Source of the DNA: Aquibium oceanicum
GTDB taxonomy: Bacteria; Pseudomonadota; Alphaproteobacteria; Rhizobiales; Rhizobiaceae
Length of the DNA stretch: 64,000 bases
Assembly: GCF_001889605.1 (NCBI RefSeq)
Contig: NZ_CP018171.1
Coordinates: 2,812,501-2,876,500, forward strand
Reading direction: 5' to 3'
Part shown: one piece after another, positions 44,364 to 53,175 of the stretch
Position numbering within the stretch: the first letter of the stretch is position 1
How the letters are laid out: every line of letters begins with the position of its first letter
Made by a program: the position numbers and the translations under genes
The notes under the pieces: generated by a model
Database searches by the model: none
Told to the model about the DNA's origin: nothing
Seen by the model: the letters and a program-made list of their open reading frames with translations, nothing else

Positions 44364-47147
44364 TCAGTTGGCCGCTCCCGCGAGCGAGCCGTCGGCTTCT
44401 GCCTCCCCGCGATCAGTCGGCGTCGATGCCTCGATCTCGTGGAAGGCTCCATTGGAGAATGTCAGAACACGGTCGAATTGTTCCGCGAGTTCGTCGTCGA
44501 GCAGCACGCACACATAGCCGGGCGACCAGTCCTGACCGGGAAGCAGCGGCCGGGAGAGCAGCCGCTGCATGATATCGCGACGTCCAGGTCCGTCCATCGA
44601 ACCCAGCACCTCGTTGAGGATGATCATGTCCGGCTTCTTCAGCAGCGCGCGCGCGACGTGCAGCTTCTGGCGCTGTGTTTCGGAGAGCCGCCGGCCGCCA
44701 TTGCCCATCTCGAAGTTCAGGCCGACGCGCAGCAGCCCGCCAGAAATGCCGGTCTGCCCGACGAGCTGCTGGACGGCGGCCAGCACCTTCTCCTTGCCGT
44801 CGACGACCGTCGACGAGATGCGGCCGAGCAGGATGTTGTCGAGCACGGTGGCGGTCGGGTTGTAGCGGTCGGGATCGTGGAAGAAGACCGGCGCGACGTC
44901 CATGCCGGCGATCTCCTCGCGCAGGTCGCGGCGGGCGGACAGGATCTTTTCCTCGGTCGCGGCGTCGAGCACGCCGAAACGGCTCTGCGCCTCGCAATAG
45001 CCGAAGGCGAGCTTGAAGACCTCCTGCCGGTCGTCGCTGCCGCGCGAGGACTTGCCGCGCGCCTTCTCGGTCTTGCTCTCGCGTCCGGGCTCCTGCCGCT
45101 CCGCCATCTTCAGGCGCGCGACGATCTCCTTGAGGCGGGCGACCTCCTCGAAGCTCACGTCGGCCACCGTCTCGAAGATCTTGCTGTCGGGCGCGAGGTC
45201 GCCGAAGAGCTCGATCCTCGCCTCCGCGATGCGCTGGCCCATCTCCTGGAAGGCTGTGCGCAGTCCGTGCCTGTCGAGAACCTCCAGCACCACCGGATTG
45301 CTGTTGAGGTTGGCGGGCGCCCAGGCGGGATCGCTCGCGGTGCCGAACAGAAGGTTCTCGCCGATCGTCGCTTGGGCGTTGTAGAGATCGGGGTCGAATG
45401 ACTGGACGATGCCCTCCACGCCGAGACTGCCGGCGTTCTGGCGGAATTCGTGCCGCACCTCGACAATCTTGTCGCAGAAGACCGGGCTTTCCGCCGGATC
45501 GACGGTGCCGATGAGGCCGAGGTCCTGGATCTGCCGCGACAGGCCGGACAGTTCGAGCACGTCCGAGACATGCCGGTCGAGCGCTTCGGCGCCTTCGAGC
45601 CCGAGGTCGTCGAGGTTGATCCATTCCGCATTCGCGTCCGGGGGGACCTCGTTGAGCATTCCGGCCGAGACCTTTCGCGGCGGTGGCTCGCGTCCCGATG
45701 CGGACCCGACCGGCTGGTTCTTCACCACCATCAGCAGGTTGTCGTTGATCGTGCCCGCGGGGAAGTAGCTGCCGCTGTCGGCATAACCGATCCGGCGGCC
45801 CGTCAGGCTTTCGGGATGGTCCTCGAGCGATCGGCTCTCCAGCGCGATCGTGCCGGCGGCGGGCTGCACCAGCCGCACCAGCGAGGCGGCAAAGACGTTG
45901 GCGGCCGTGCGGGCCGCATCCTGGCCGTTGGTCACGATCGCGATCCGGTCGGACGGCGAAATCCGCATACGCAGATTGTCTGCGACGGTGCGGCCGGTCT
46001 CGTCCTCCAGCCGCACGTGGTCGAGTTCGAAACCCTGCGAGAGGCGCGGCACCGGCTCGTGCGGCATGCGCTGGAGCTCCGCCCCGATCAGCCCGTCGTC
46101 GCGGAAGCTGTCGATCGTCTGCTCGTAGCGCGCCTCGTTCATCAGCCGGATCTGGTCGTAGTCGATCAGCCCCTTGATCGGCCCGGGAAGGTCCTTGTAG
46201 GCGGCGATGACGGCCACGAGCTGGCCAATATCGAGCCGCCCCGTGATGACGAAATAGCCGCCGAGCAGATAGAACAGGAACGCCAGGAACTGCATCAGGA
46301 GGTTGTTGATGTACTTGACCGTGAACTTCCGCTGGTAGAGCTCGAAGCGGATGTCCAGGATCGACTGCAGCAGCCCGTAGTGGCGCGCGCGGGCGAAATT
46401 CGACATGTCGTTGACGTGGATATCGGCCGCCATGTCGACCGTCTCGGCCACCTGCCCCGACAGCCTGCGCGCCTGCATCTGCCGTTGCCGGCCGAGCACG
46501 ATCAGCTTGCGGCGCATGCGCGGGATGATCCAGATCTGGAAAGCCACGATCGCGATGGTCAGGAGTCCGAAGTAGACCGACTGCAGGAACAGGAAGAGAA
46601 GCCCGGTGATCGCCTGTCCGCCCAGGAACAGCGGCAGCGAAAAGGCATCGCCAACGAACTCGCCGAGCGGCTCGACCTCGTCCTTGATGACCGAGGAAAC
46701 CTCGGCCCCCTTGAGGTTGCGGAAGCGGGCGACGCGATAGCGCAGTACCCGGTCGAGCAGCGTGTAGCGCAGCTGGCGCAGCACTTCCTCGCCGAGCTTT
46801 CCCTTGTAGGTGTTGGTGTAGAGCTTGAACCAGCCGTTCAGGAAGACGAAGAACATGAACGCCGCGCAGAGCGCGAAGAGCATCTCGATGCGGCCGAACT
46901 GGAACCCATCGAACAGGATCACTTCGCGGCCGAACAGCGTCTCGCCGTATGGCATGGGAATGCGCAGGAAGGGCTGGGTCGCGTCGATCGCGTCGAAGTT
47001 TTCGCCCTGGATCGGCCCGTTGACGATCTGCTTGGGCAGTTCGAGCGACAGGAAATAGAACGGCATGGAGGCGACGATGACGAAGAGCAGCCACGCCTGC
47101 TTCAGACGCGAGTTCTTCCAGATGAATTTGAGAAGATTGCGTTCCAA
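44364..47147 (-). CDS. ABC exporter-like protein with degenerate, expanded nucleotide-binding region
   Basis: About 927 residues. The N-terminal half has an exporter-type membrane domain with helices near residues 15-35, 90-115, 185-230 and 285-310. The ATPase half is abnormal: the Walker A site reads IAIVTNGQDAARTAAN (about 401-417), lacking the GxxGxGK(S/T) lysine. The signature-like LSETQRQKLHVARALL and Walker-B-like MIILNEVLGSMD (expected Asp replaced by Asn) come only about 400 residues later, instead of about 120. In between are three copies of an exporter loop motif: GTINDNLLMV, ATIGENLLFG and TVLDNILLGR. ATP hydrolysis is doubtful. I choose TTG 47147 (LERNLLKFIWKN); GTG 47195 is possible but has no ribosome site. 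It is paired with a cNMP-binding protein gene. Confidence 0.8.
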   Translation of the reverse strand: MERNLLKFIWKNSRLKQAWLLFVIVASMPFYFLSLELPKQIVNGPIQGENFDAIDATQPFLRIPMPYGETLFGREVILFDGFQFGRIEMLFALCAAFMFFVFLNGWFKLYTNTYKGKLGEEVLRQLRYTLLDRVLRYRVARFRNLKGAEVSSVIKDEVEPLGEFVGDAFSLPLFLGGQAITGLLFLFLQSVYFGLLTIAIVAFQIWIIPRMRRKLIVLGRQRQMQARRLSGQVAETVDMAADIHVNDMSNFARARHYGLLQSILDIRFELYQRKFTVKYINNLLMQFLAFLFYLLGGYFVITGRLDIGQLVAVIAAYKDLPGPIKGLIDYDQIRLMNEARYEQTIDSFRDDGLIGAELQRMPHEPVPRLSQGFELDHVRLEDETGRTVADNLRMRISPSDRIAIVTNGQDAARTAANVFAASLVRLVQPAAGTIALESRSLEDHPESLTGRRIGYADSGSYFPAGTINDNLLMVVKNQPVGSASGREPPPRKVSAGMLNEVPPDANAEWINLDDLGLEGAEALDRHVSDVLELSGLSRQIQDLGLIGTVDPAESPVFCDKIVEVRHEFRQNAGSLGVEGIVQSFDPDLYNAQATIGENLLFGTASDPAWAPANLNSNPVVLEVLDRHGLRTAFQEMGQRIAEARIELFGDLAPDSKIFETVADVSFEEVARLKEIVARLKMAERQEPGRESKTEKARGKSSRGSDDRQEVFKLAFGYCEAQSRFGVLDAATEEKILSARRDLREEIAGMDVAPVFFHDPDRYNPTATVLDNILLGRISSTVVDGKEKVLAAVQQLVGQTGISGGLLRVGLNFEMGNGGRRLSETQRQKLHVARALLKKPDMIILNEVLGSMDGPGRRDIMQRLLSRPLLPGQDWSPGYVCVLLDDELAEQFDRVLTFSNGAFHEIEASTPTDRGEAEADGSLAGAAN

Positions 47148-47283
47148 AACCGCGGTGCCTTCGCCCCCATCCCCGACGGGCGCCCTAATGTGCACGATGC
47201 AGGAAGGAGTTCAACCGGGATCGCGATACGGCTGCGCGTGACGAACGATCAGTCGGGAGAACGTGCGTGTCGGCGCCGCCCGC

Positions 47284-47577
47284 TCAGCCGAAGAGCCGCT
47301 CGCCCTGCTCGTCGATCATCTGGCGCGCCTTGCGGAAGGATACATCGACGGCGTCGTCCAGCGAAGCGAAACGGTCGGCGCGAATCAGCCGGTGTTCCCT
47401 CGCCTGCCCGCCGACCTCCTTCGAGAGCACCGCGCAGGTCTGGTACTGGCCGTCCGCCTTGAACGGCGTGGCGCGGATCAGGAACCCCTTGTACTCCTGC
47501 TCACCCGCAGTCGCCGCTTCCTCTGGCCCGGCATCGCTTCCGCCGCCGATGCCGAACAGCCGTTTCAACAGAGACAT
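47284..47577 (-). CDS. HlyU-family protein
   Basis: A 97-residue protein. After a short N-terminal segment MSLLKRLFGIGGG the conserved HlyU core reads EYKGFLIRATPFKADGQYQT, LSKEVGGQAREHRLIRAD and DDAVDVSFRKARQMIDEQGERLF. The family is named for a Vibrio haemolysin activator, but rhizobial members have no known role. The ATG at 47577 gives the usual start; the frame is open to 47619. Confidence 0.85.
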   Translation of the reverse strand: MSLLKRLFGIGGGSDAGPEEAATAGEQEYKGFLIRATPFKADGQYQTCAVLSKEVGGQAREHRLIRADRFASLDDAVDVSFRKARQMIDEQGERLFG

Positions 47578-47629
47578 CGGCGCCCTCTCCTCTTCATGCC
47601 GGTCCAGCCCGCCTCGCAAAACGCGCCGG

Positions 47630-48052
47630 TCATTGCGTCAAGTGTAGCACGATCTCGCGCCGGTGTGGCCGGGAGCGATGCTCGAACAGGTAGATGCCCT
47701 GCCACGTTCCGAGAAGCATGCGGCCGCCGGCGACGGGGATGGAAAGCGAGGTCTGCGTCAACGCCGCCTTGATGTGGGCCGGCATGTCGTCGGGCCCCTC
47801 AGTCGTATGCACGATCCAGCGCATGGACGGATCGTCGGCGGGTGGCACGAGACGCCGGAAGAATTCCTCCAGGTCGCGCCGCACGTCGGGATCGGCATTC
47901 TCCTGGATCAGGAGCGAGCAGGAGGTGTGGCGCACGAAGACCGTCAGCAACCCCTCCTCCACGCCCGTCTCGCGCACGAACGCCGCCGCGCGGTCGGTGA
48001 TTTCGGTCAGGCCGGGGCCGTTGGTGGAGATCGTCAGGCGGGACTGGGGCAT
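47630..48052 (-). CDS. YjbQ/UPF0047-family protein
   Basis: A 140-residue protein of normal length. VRHTSCSLLIQENADPDVRRDLE and GGRMLLGTWQGIYLFEHRSRPHRREI are the family signatures, with the HTS.. and EHR residues at a metal/phosphate site. Some members can make thiamine phosphate in vitro (secondary thiamine-phosphate synthase), but the real role is unclear. It lies 52 bases upstream of hlyU on the same strand. Confidence 0.88.
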   Translation of the reverse strand: MPQSRLTISTNGPGLTEITDRAAAFVRETGVEEGLLTVFVRHTSCSLLIQENADPDVRRDLEEFFRRLVPPADDPSMRWIVHTTEGPDDMPAHIKAALTQTSLSIPVAGGRMLLGTWQGIYLFEHRSRPHRREIVLHLTQ

Positions 48053-48111
48053 GCGGGCATGGGATCGGTACGTGTGAGGGCTCGGGGTGGATTACCCAGG
48101 CAAAAAATGGA

Positions 48112-48729
48112 TCACGGCTCGGATCGCGCCGCCCGGAAATCCGCCATCCTCATCTCGAGGTCCGGCACGTTGAGTGCGCTGAGTGTCTGATCCGGGCTGA
48201 CGTCGGACACCTGCCGGTATCCAGTAGGGGTCGGCAGGCGATGGACAGTCGTTCCGAGGCCATCTGCGTCGATCACCCAGAGTTCGGCAATTCCGAAACC
48301 GGCGTAGATAAGCGCCTTGCGTCCCGTGTCATAGGCAAAGCTCGTGTCGCCGATCTCGACCGCCAACAGGCAGGTTCCGCCGTTCAAGCCTTCCAACCCG
48401 ACGGCTGTCTCATAGATCACGAAATCCGGTTCAAGGAAGGTATCGACGGATAGCCGTAGCGTCGTCTCGGGAGTGAAGCCGACACTCTCAGGCAGCTTCC
48501 GCGCCAGTGTCATCATCACCCATGTCTTCAGCCGCTCGTGTCGAATGCCCTTGGGCGACATCGGCACCGCCTCCCCCCCGATAAGTTCGAAGCGCTCATC
48601 CGCCGCGATGATGCCGGCCGCAACCGCGGCCTCGATTTCTGCGACGGTGAAGGGCCGCCGGCGCAAGCCCTCGGCGGCCTGCGTGGTCGGGGCGGCGATT
48701 GGCGCCGCAATGTGGAAGCGCTCGTTCAT
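48112..48729 (-). CDS. Uma2-family (DUF820) endonuclease-like protein
   Basis: A 205-residue protein. The PD-(D/E)XK nuclease core is visible: EPDFVIYE, then LLAVEIGDTSFAYDTGRKALIYAGFGIAELWVIDA, where Asp, Glu and Lys would form the active site. FTVAEIEAAVAAGIIAADERFELIGGEAVPMSPKG is the usual N-terminal lead. Uma2 proteins are abundant in cyanobacteria and scattered elsewhere; their function is unknown. It may be a solitary transposon-derived nuclease. Confidence 0.85.
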   Translation of the reverse strand: MNERFHIAAPIAAPTTQAAEGLRRRPFTVAEIEAAVAAGIIAADERFELIGGEAVPMSPKGIRHERLKTWVMMTLARKLPESVGFTPETTLRLSVDTFLEPDFVIYETAVGLEGLNGGTCLLAVEIGDTSFAYDTGRKALIYAGFGIAELWVIDADGLGTTVHRLPTPTGYRQVSDVSPDQTLSALNVPDLEMRMADFRAARSEP

Positions 48730-48794
48730 GAGAAGGAAGGTATCACTGTGAGTTGTCGTTGCGAAGCGATTGAGAAACGCATGCGCGTCCGCGG

Positions 48795-50741
48795 CTAGCT
48801 GTTTTTCTTTCTGCTAGCCTCCTGCCACTCAATCTCCAGTCGCGTCAGATGATATTCAAGGTAAGCGCGAAGTTCTGGTACTGAACTGGAGAACCCCATA
48901 ATGGAGCTGAGATTGTCCCGGAAGAACGCGAGCATGCCGACTACCGCCAAGTTAACCGGAAGACCAACCAGCGCGAGGCGGCCAGCTATTCTCTCGGCCG
49001 CCCCTAACGCATTGGCGCCGAAAATGATGAGATTCCTAATGATTGGATACCCAATCGTAGCAAGGTGTTCACTACTTTCGGATGTCATGACCAAGAGGCG
49101 ATCGACTTCCTCGAATAACGACCGTACTCGATCGGACATCGCGAATTGATCGCTTTCGAGCATCCAACGGACAATCGATCGTTCATATTCGAAGAGCTTC
49201 CTGAACTCTTCCGCCGTCAGAAGGGGGATGCCCGACTTCTCGGCCAGTTCCCGACCTTTTGCGAACCCCATTACGAGCGCGCCGTGTAGCCTGGCTATCT
49301 CTCCGAGTAGCGCTTGCAGTTGTGGCTCTAGAGGCTCCGTCACCTGCTTGGACGGATCAAGAGCTGCGAACGAACGCGCTTGAGCGATGAGGCCCGCACC
49401 GCTGATCCAGAGGTCATCTATATCCAACGCTGAGATTTCGTCGCATGCGATGGCGCTTCGATAGTCACTTAGAACATCGTCGAGTTGTGAGTAGCGGCCC
49501 CGCGCGTTTCCCAATCCCCTCAGAAGGGAATCCAAGCGCTTCTTTATCCTCTCATGCAACTTATGGAGTGTCGTATTCTCATGCTCGTTCGCACTGGGAA
49601 AACTGGGTACCCGTGCGAGTTCGCCGGCAACCCCAGCAAAGATTGGCCCGGTACCCTGTTTGACCGCGGACGGGGGTTGATGAACTTCGCTCGTGTGGAC
49701 GGCTGCGTATACGCCGGTTCTCACGCGTTCAATGCGCCCCGCCATCGCAAGGCGGCTCAGTTCGCCTCGCATAGTCTTGTCGATCACGCGGTAATCGGCC
49801 GATATAAAGGCTTGCCTGATCTCCTCGATCGTCGCTGGTTCTTCACGCGACTCAAGGAAATCTATGATGAACGCAGCAATGGTCCTGTCAGGCTTCCTTC
49901 GCGCCTTTCCCTCGACGATCTCCGCAACCTCGTCCATGATCCGGTCAGCGCTGCGCGCCTCCGTCACCGTCCAGAATTCATCCGGCTGAGTTGCAATGGC
50001 GATGTCGGCTGATTCGCCGAACAGGCTGCGCGGCTCGGCGTGGCGTGTGTTGGGCAGGATGGCGCGATACCAATCGTGGATCAGCTTCCATGACGTTTCA
50101 CGCGCGAAGTTGTCTTTGGCAATGGCATCCAGCGGCGCCCGCATCCACAACGGCAGATTCGCGAGGTACCGTTCGTCGCTGCGGACATCGATGAGCCAGA
50201 GTCGCTGGTCGATCAGTCGACCATCTTCTCGGTTCTGCTCCAGCCAGGCACAATCGGCGGAAACAGCGCTCCATACGGCGTCGGCGACGCCGTGGGTGTC
50301 GGCGGCGTTGGCGGCGGAGGCGGCGGCGGCGGCGGAGGCGGCGGCGTCGGAGGCGTCGGAGGCGTCGGAGGCGGCGTCGGCGGCGGCGGCGGAGGCGGAG
50401 GCGGCGGAGGCGGCGTAGGCGGCGGCGGAGGCGGAGTAGAGGGCGTCGGCGGCGGAGGCGGCGGAGGCGGCGGCGGAGGCGGTCATTTCATGCGCTGGAT
50501 ATTTGCGCGCAGCCCATGAAATGAAGATCGCCCGCCACGATTGCAGGATCAAGCCCTGCTTTCGGACGAGATCGAGGCGAACGTCCGGCAGGTCCATGAC
50601 AGTGAATGCCACCGGAAAGCCCCGCAATGCGATCCGCGCCGCGATGGCCTGCGCCCAATCATCCGGTTTCCCAGCGAGCCACTTCCGAAGATCTTTCGGC
50701 GACGCGAATTCCGGCACGGCCTCAATACTCCTCCCGCTCAT
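48795..50741 (-). CDS. Unknown protein with N-terminal Ala-rich tract
   Basis: A 648-residue protein I do not recognise. Residues 1-85 are globular ([41 protein letters not shown]). About 86-152 is low-complexity, made of Ala with Ser, Asp and Tyr (for example [16 protein letters not shown]). A middle domain contains [12 protein letters not shown], seen in other rhizobial hypothetical proteins. Around 280-340 a winged-helix-like stretch reads [20 protein letters not shown]...[22 protein letters not shown], as in DNA-binding Fic-associated or replication-control proteins. The C-terminal third is helical and has one or two hydrophobic segments near 570-600. The ATG at 50741 lacks a strong ribosome-binding site. 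Confidence 0.75.
   Translation of the reverse strand: MSGRSIEAVPEFASPKDLRKWLAGKPDDWAQAIAARIALRGFPVAFTVMDLPDVRLDLVRKQGLILQSWRAIFISWAARKYPAHEMTASAAASAASAADALYSASAAAYAASAASASAAAADAASDASDASDAAASAAAAASAANAADTHGVADAVWSAVSADCAWLEQNREDGRLIDQRLWLIDVRSDERYLANLPLWMRAPLDAIAKDNFARETSWKLIHDWYRAILPNTRHAEPRSLFGESADIAIATQPDEFWTVTEARSADRIMDEVAEIVEGKARRKPDRTIAAFIIDFLESREEPATIEEIRQAFISADYRVIDKTMRGELSRLAMAGRIERVRTGVYAAVHTSEVHQPPSAVKQGTGPIFAGVAGELARVPSFPSANEHENTTLHKLHERIKKRLDSLLRGLGNARGRYSQLDDVLSDYRSAIACDEISALDIDDLWISGAGLIAQARSFAALDPSKQVTEPLEPQLQALLGEIARLHGALVMGFAKGRELAEKSGIPLLTAEEFRKLFEYERSIVRWMLESDQFAMSDRVRSLFEEVDRLLVMTSESSEHLATIGYPIIRNLIIFGANALGAAERIAGRLALVGLPVNLAVVGMLAFFRDNLSSIMGFSSSVPELRAYLEYHLTRLEIEWQEASRKKNS
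50288..50483 (+). repeat. GGC/GGA trinucleotide-rich tract inside the unknown gene
   Basis: On the plus strand this stretch is nearly all GGC, GGA and GTC triplets, about 65 in a row. It encodes the Ala/Ser/Asp tract on the minus strand. It is strongly purine-biased and G-rich on one strand, and prone to in-frame slippage. Confidence 0.85.
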
Positions 50742-50814
50742 CACACCGTGGCAAACCAAAGCGAGCTGATCAAGCGCTCATGCAACTCCGGCAGCATGGC
50801 TTCAAAACGAAAGA

Positions 50815-50834
50815 ACCCGGCGTCGCCGCCGGGT
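50815..50834 (-). terminator. Terminator of rpoD
   Basis: On the minus strand ACCCGGCG and CGCCGGGT close over a four-base loop, followed by TCTTTCGTTTTG. It lies 26 bases after the rpoD stop. Confidence 0.85.
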
Positions 50835-50860
50835 CCCTTAGTTTCGATCTCCAACACCCC

Positions 50861-52885
50861 TCAGCTGTCCAGAAAGCTCCTGAGCTTCCTCGATCTCGAC
50901 GGATGCTTCAGTTTCCTGAGCGCCTTCGCCTCGATCTGGCGGATGCGTTCGCGGGTGACAGAGAACTGCTGGCCGACCTCTTCGAGCGTGTGGTCGGTGT
51001 TCATGCCGATACCGAAGCGCATCCTGAGCACGCGTTCCTCGCGCGGGGTGAGCGAGGCGAGCACGCGGGTGGTGGTCTCGCGCAGGTTGGCCTGGATCGC
51101 CGCGTCGATCGGCAGGATGGCGTTCTTGTCCTCGATGAAGTCGCCCAGATGCGAATCCTCCTCGTCGCCGACCGGCGTCTCGAGGCTGATCGGCTCCTTG
51201 GCGATCTTCAGCACCTTGCGCACCTTTTCGAGCGGCATGGCGAGTTTCTCGGCCAGTTCCTCCGGCGTCGGCTCGCGGCCGATCTCGTGCAGCATCTGGC
51301 GCGAGGTGCGCACGATCTTGTTGATCGTCTCGATCATGTGAACCGGGATGCGGATGGTGCGCGCCTGGTCGGCGATCGAGCGGGTGATCGCCTGCCGGAT
51401 CCACCATGTCGCGTAGGTGGAGAACTTGTAGCCCCGGCGATACTCGAACTTGTCCACCGCCTTCATCAGGCCGATGTTGCCTTCCTGAATGAGATCAAGG
51501 AATTGCAGGCCGCGGTTCGTGTATTTCTTGGCGATCGAGATGACGAGACGGAGGTTCGCTTCCACCATCTCCTTCTTGGCAATCGCCGCCTCGCGCTCGC
51601 CCTTCTGGACCTGGTTGACGATCTTGCGGAACTCGCCGATCGAGATGCCGGTCTCCTGCGCCAGGTTCTGGATCTCGGCGCGCAGGTTGCGGATCGAATT
51701 GCCCTCGTTGCGGGTGAATTCCTTCCAGCCGCGCGTCGACAGGTTGCCGATGGCGCGTGTCCAGTTCGGGTCGAGCTCGGTGCCCTGGTACTCGCGCAGA
51801 AACTCCTCGCGACGCACGCCGTAGCTTTCGGCGAGCCTGAGCAGCCGGCCCTCGTTCTGCACCAGGCGCTTGTTGATGTCGTAAAGCTGCTCGACCAGAG
51901 CCTCGATGCGGTTCTGGTTGAGCGACAGCGACTTCACCGCCGTGATCAGCTCTTCCTTGAGCTTCTTGTAGGAACGCTCCTGGCTGGACGACAGGTTTCC
52001 GGCCGCCGCGAGACGCGCCTCGACCTGCTGGTCCTGCAGCTTGCGCAGCTTCTTGTAGGTGGCCGCGATCAGGTCGAGCGTCTCCATGACCTGCGGACGC
52101 AGTTCCGCTTCCATGGCCGCCAGCGACAGGCTCGCCTCGTCGTCCTCGTCGTCATCTTCCTCGACGCGGGATTCGCCGCCGACATTGGTGATGTCGTCGT
52201 CCTCGCGCGGCCCGCTGGAGCGGCGGCCGCGTTCGTCCACCTTGGGCTTGGCTTCCTCCTCGACCCGCTCGACCGCAGGCGCCTGCTTGGCCTCGGGGCC
52301 GGCATAGGTGGTCTCGAGATCGATGATCTCGCGCAGCAGGATCTTGGCTTCGTTCAGCTCGTCGCGCCAGATGATGATGGCCTGGAAGGTCAGCGGGCTT
52401 TCGCACAGCCCCGCGATCATCGTCTCGCGGCCGGCCTCGATGCGCTTGGCGATGGCGATCTCGCCCTCGCGCGACAGGAGTTCCACCGAACCCATCTCGC
52501 GCAGATACATGCGCACCGGATCGTCGGTGCGGTCCGTCGGTTCCTTCTTGGTGACGGTCGCGACCGCGCTGCCGGTCTGCTCGGCGACCTCGGTCGCCTC
52601 TTCCTCGGCGTCGGCCGCCTGTTCGCCCTCGGCGTCGTCGCTGGTCTCGTCGTCCTCGACCACGTTGATGCCCATGTCGGACAGCATCGCCATCGTGTCT
52701 TCGATCTGCTCGGAGGTCACTTCCTCGGACGGCAGGACGGCATTGAGCTCGTCCATCGTCACGTAGCCGCGCTTCTTGGCGACCTTGATCATCTTCTTGA
52801 CGGCATCGTCGGAAAGATCGAGCAGCGGACCGTCGGCAGCGCCTTCGCGTTCGTTCTCGACCTCTTCCTTTTCTTTCGTCGCCAT
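50861..52885 (-). CDS. rpoD: RNA polymerase primary sigma factor RpoD
   Basis: A 674-residue sigma-70. Region 1.1 is at the start ([21 protein letters not shown]), followed by an acidic insert, region 1.2 ([20 protein letters not shown]), a non-conserved region, region 2 ([44 protein letters not shown], read across several motifs), region 3 and region 4.2 ([39 protein letters not shown]). It directs transcription of housekeeping genes. The length and the DDEDD-rich insert are usual in Rhizobiales. dnaG is 290 bases upstream on the same strand; that gap has no clear promoter that I can mark. Confidence 0.97.
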   Translation of the reverse strand: MATKEKEEVENEREGAADGPLLDLSDDAVKKMIKVAKKRGYVTMDELNAVLPSEEVTSEQIEDTMAMLSDMGINVVEDDETSDDAEGEQAADAEEEATEVAEQTGSAVATVTKKEPTDRTDDPVRMYLREMGSVELLSREGEIAIAKRIEAGRETMIAGLCESPLTFQAIIIWRDELNEAKILLREIIDLETTYAGPEAKQAPAVERVEEEAKPKVDERGRRSSGPREDDDITNVGGESRVEEDDDEDDEASLSLAAMEAELRPQVMETLDLIAATYKKLRKLQDQQVEARLAAAGNLSSSQERSYKKLKEELITAVKSLSLNQNRIEALVEQLYDINKRLVQNEGRLLRLAESYGVRREEFLREYQGTELDPNWTRAIGNLSTRGWKEFTRNEGNSIRNLRAEIQNLAQETGISIGEFRKIVNQVQKGEREAAIAKKEMVEANLRLVISIAKKYTNRGLQFLDLIQEGNIGLMKAVDKFEYRRGYKFSTYATWWIRQAITRSIADQARTIRIPVHMIETINKIVRTSRQMLHEIGREPTPEELAEKLAMPLEKVRKVLKIAKEPISLETPVGDEEDSHLGDFIEDKNAILPIDAAIQANLRETTTRVLASLTPREERVLRMRFGIGMNTDHTLEEVGQQFSVTRERIRQIEAKALRKLKHPSRSRKLRSFLDS

Positions 52886-53175
52886 GCTTTCCTGTCTCCA
52901 ACGTGAGAGGACGGCTGGACGGCCATTCTAGCTTGCCGTCAACGGACGTCGATGCGCCCGCCCCGTCTCAGCGAGTACCGATCTCGCGTAAATACACCAT
53001 TAACCGTGTCTTACCAGCGCGCTGTGAGCCCTGCGCCGGTATCGGCATGGCCGCGCGGTTGCGCCGGCATGCTTTCCACCCCGATCGGAACGATCGCGAA
53101 ACGTCCTGATTCCGTCATTTCGCCGTCAGGTCAAGCCGCCCTTGCACGATTCGTCGCGAAAACGCCAACAACGCG

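Noticed and set aside
50292-50519. Plus-strand frame encoding a poly-Gly/Val protein resembling a PE_PGRS-type sequence
   Set aside because: It is the complement of the Ala-rich tract of the minus-strand gene at 48795-50741 and has no domain of its own or ribosome-binding site.
50606-52906. Very long plus-strand open frame opposite rpoD
   Set aside because: High-GC genes leave long open frames on the other strand. Its content is Arg/Leu/Asp-rich noise, while the minus strand encodes unmistakable RpoD. The same applies to long frames opposite cysNC (2852-4372), trpD/ppiD (20361-22292), the ABC gene (45450-47462) and dnaG/BMP (54532-56517).
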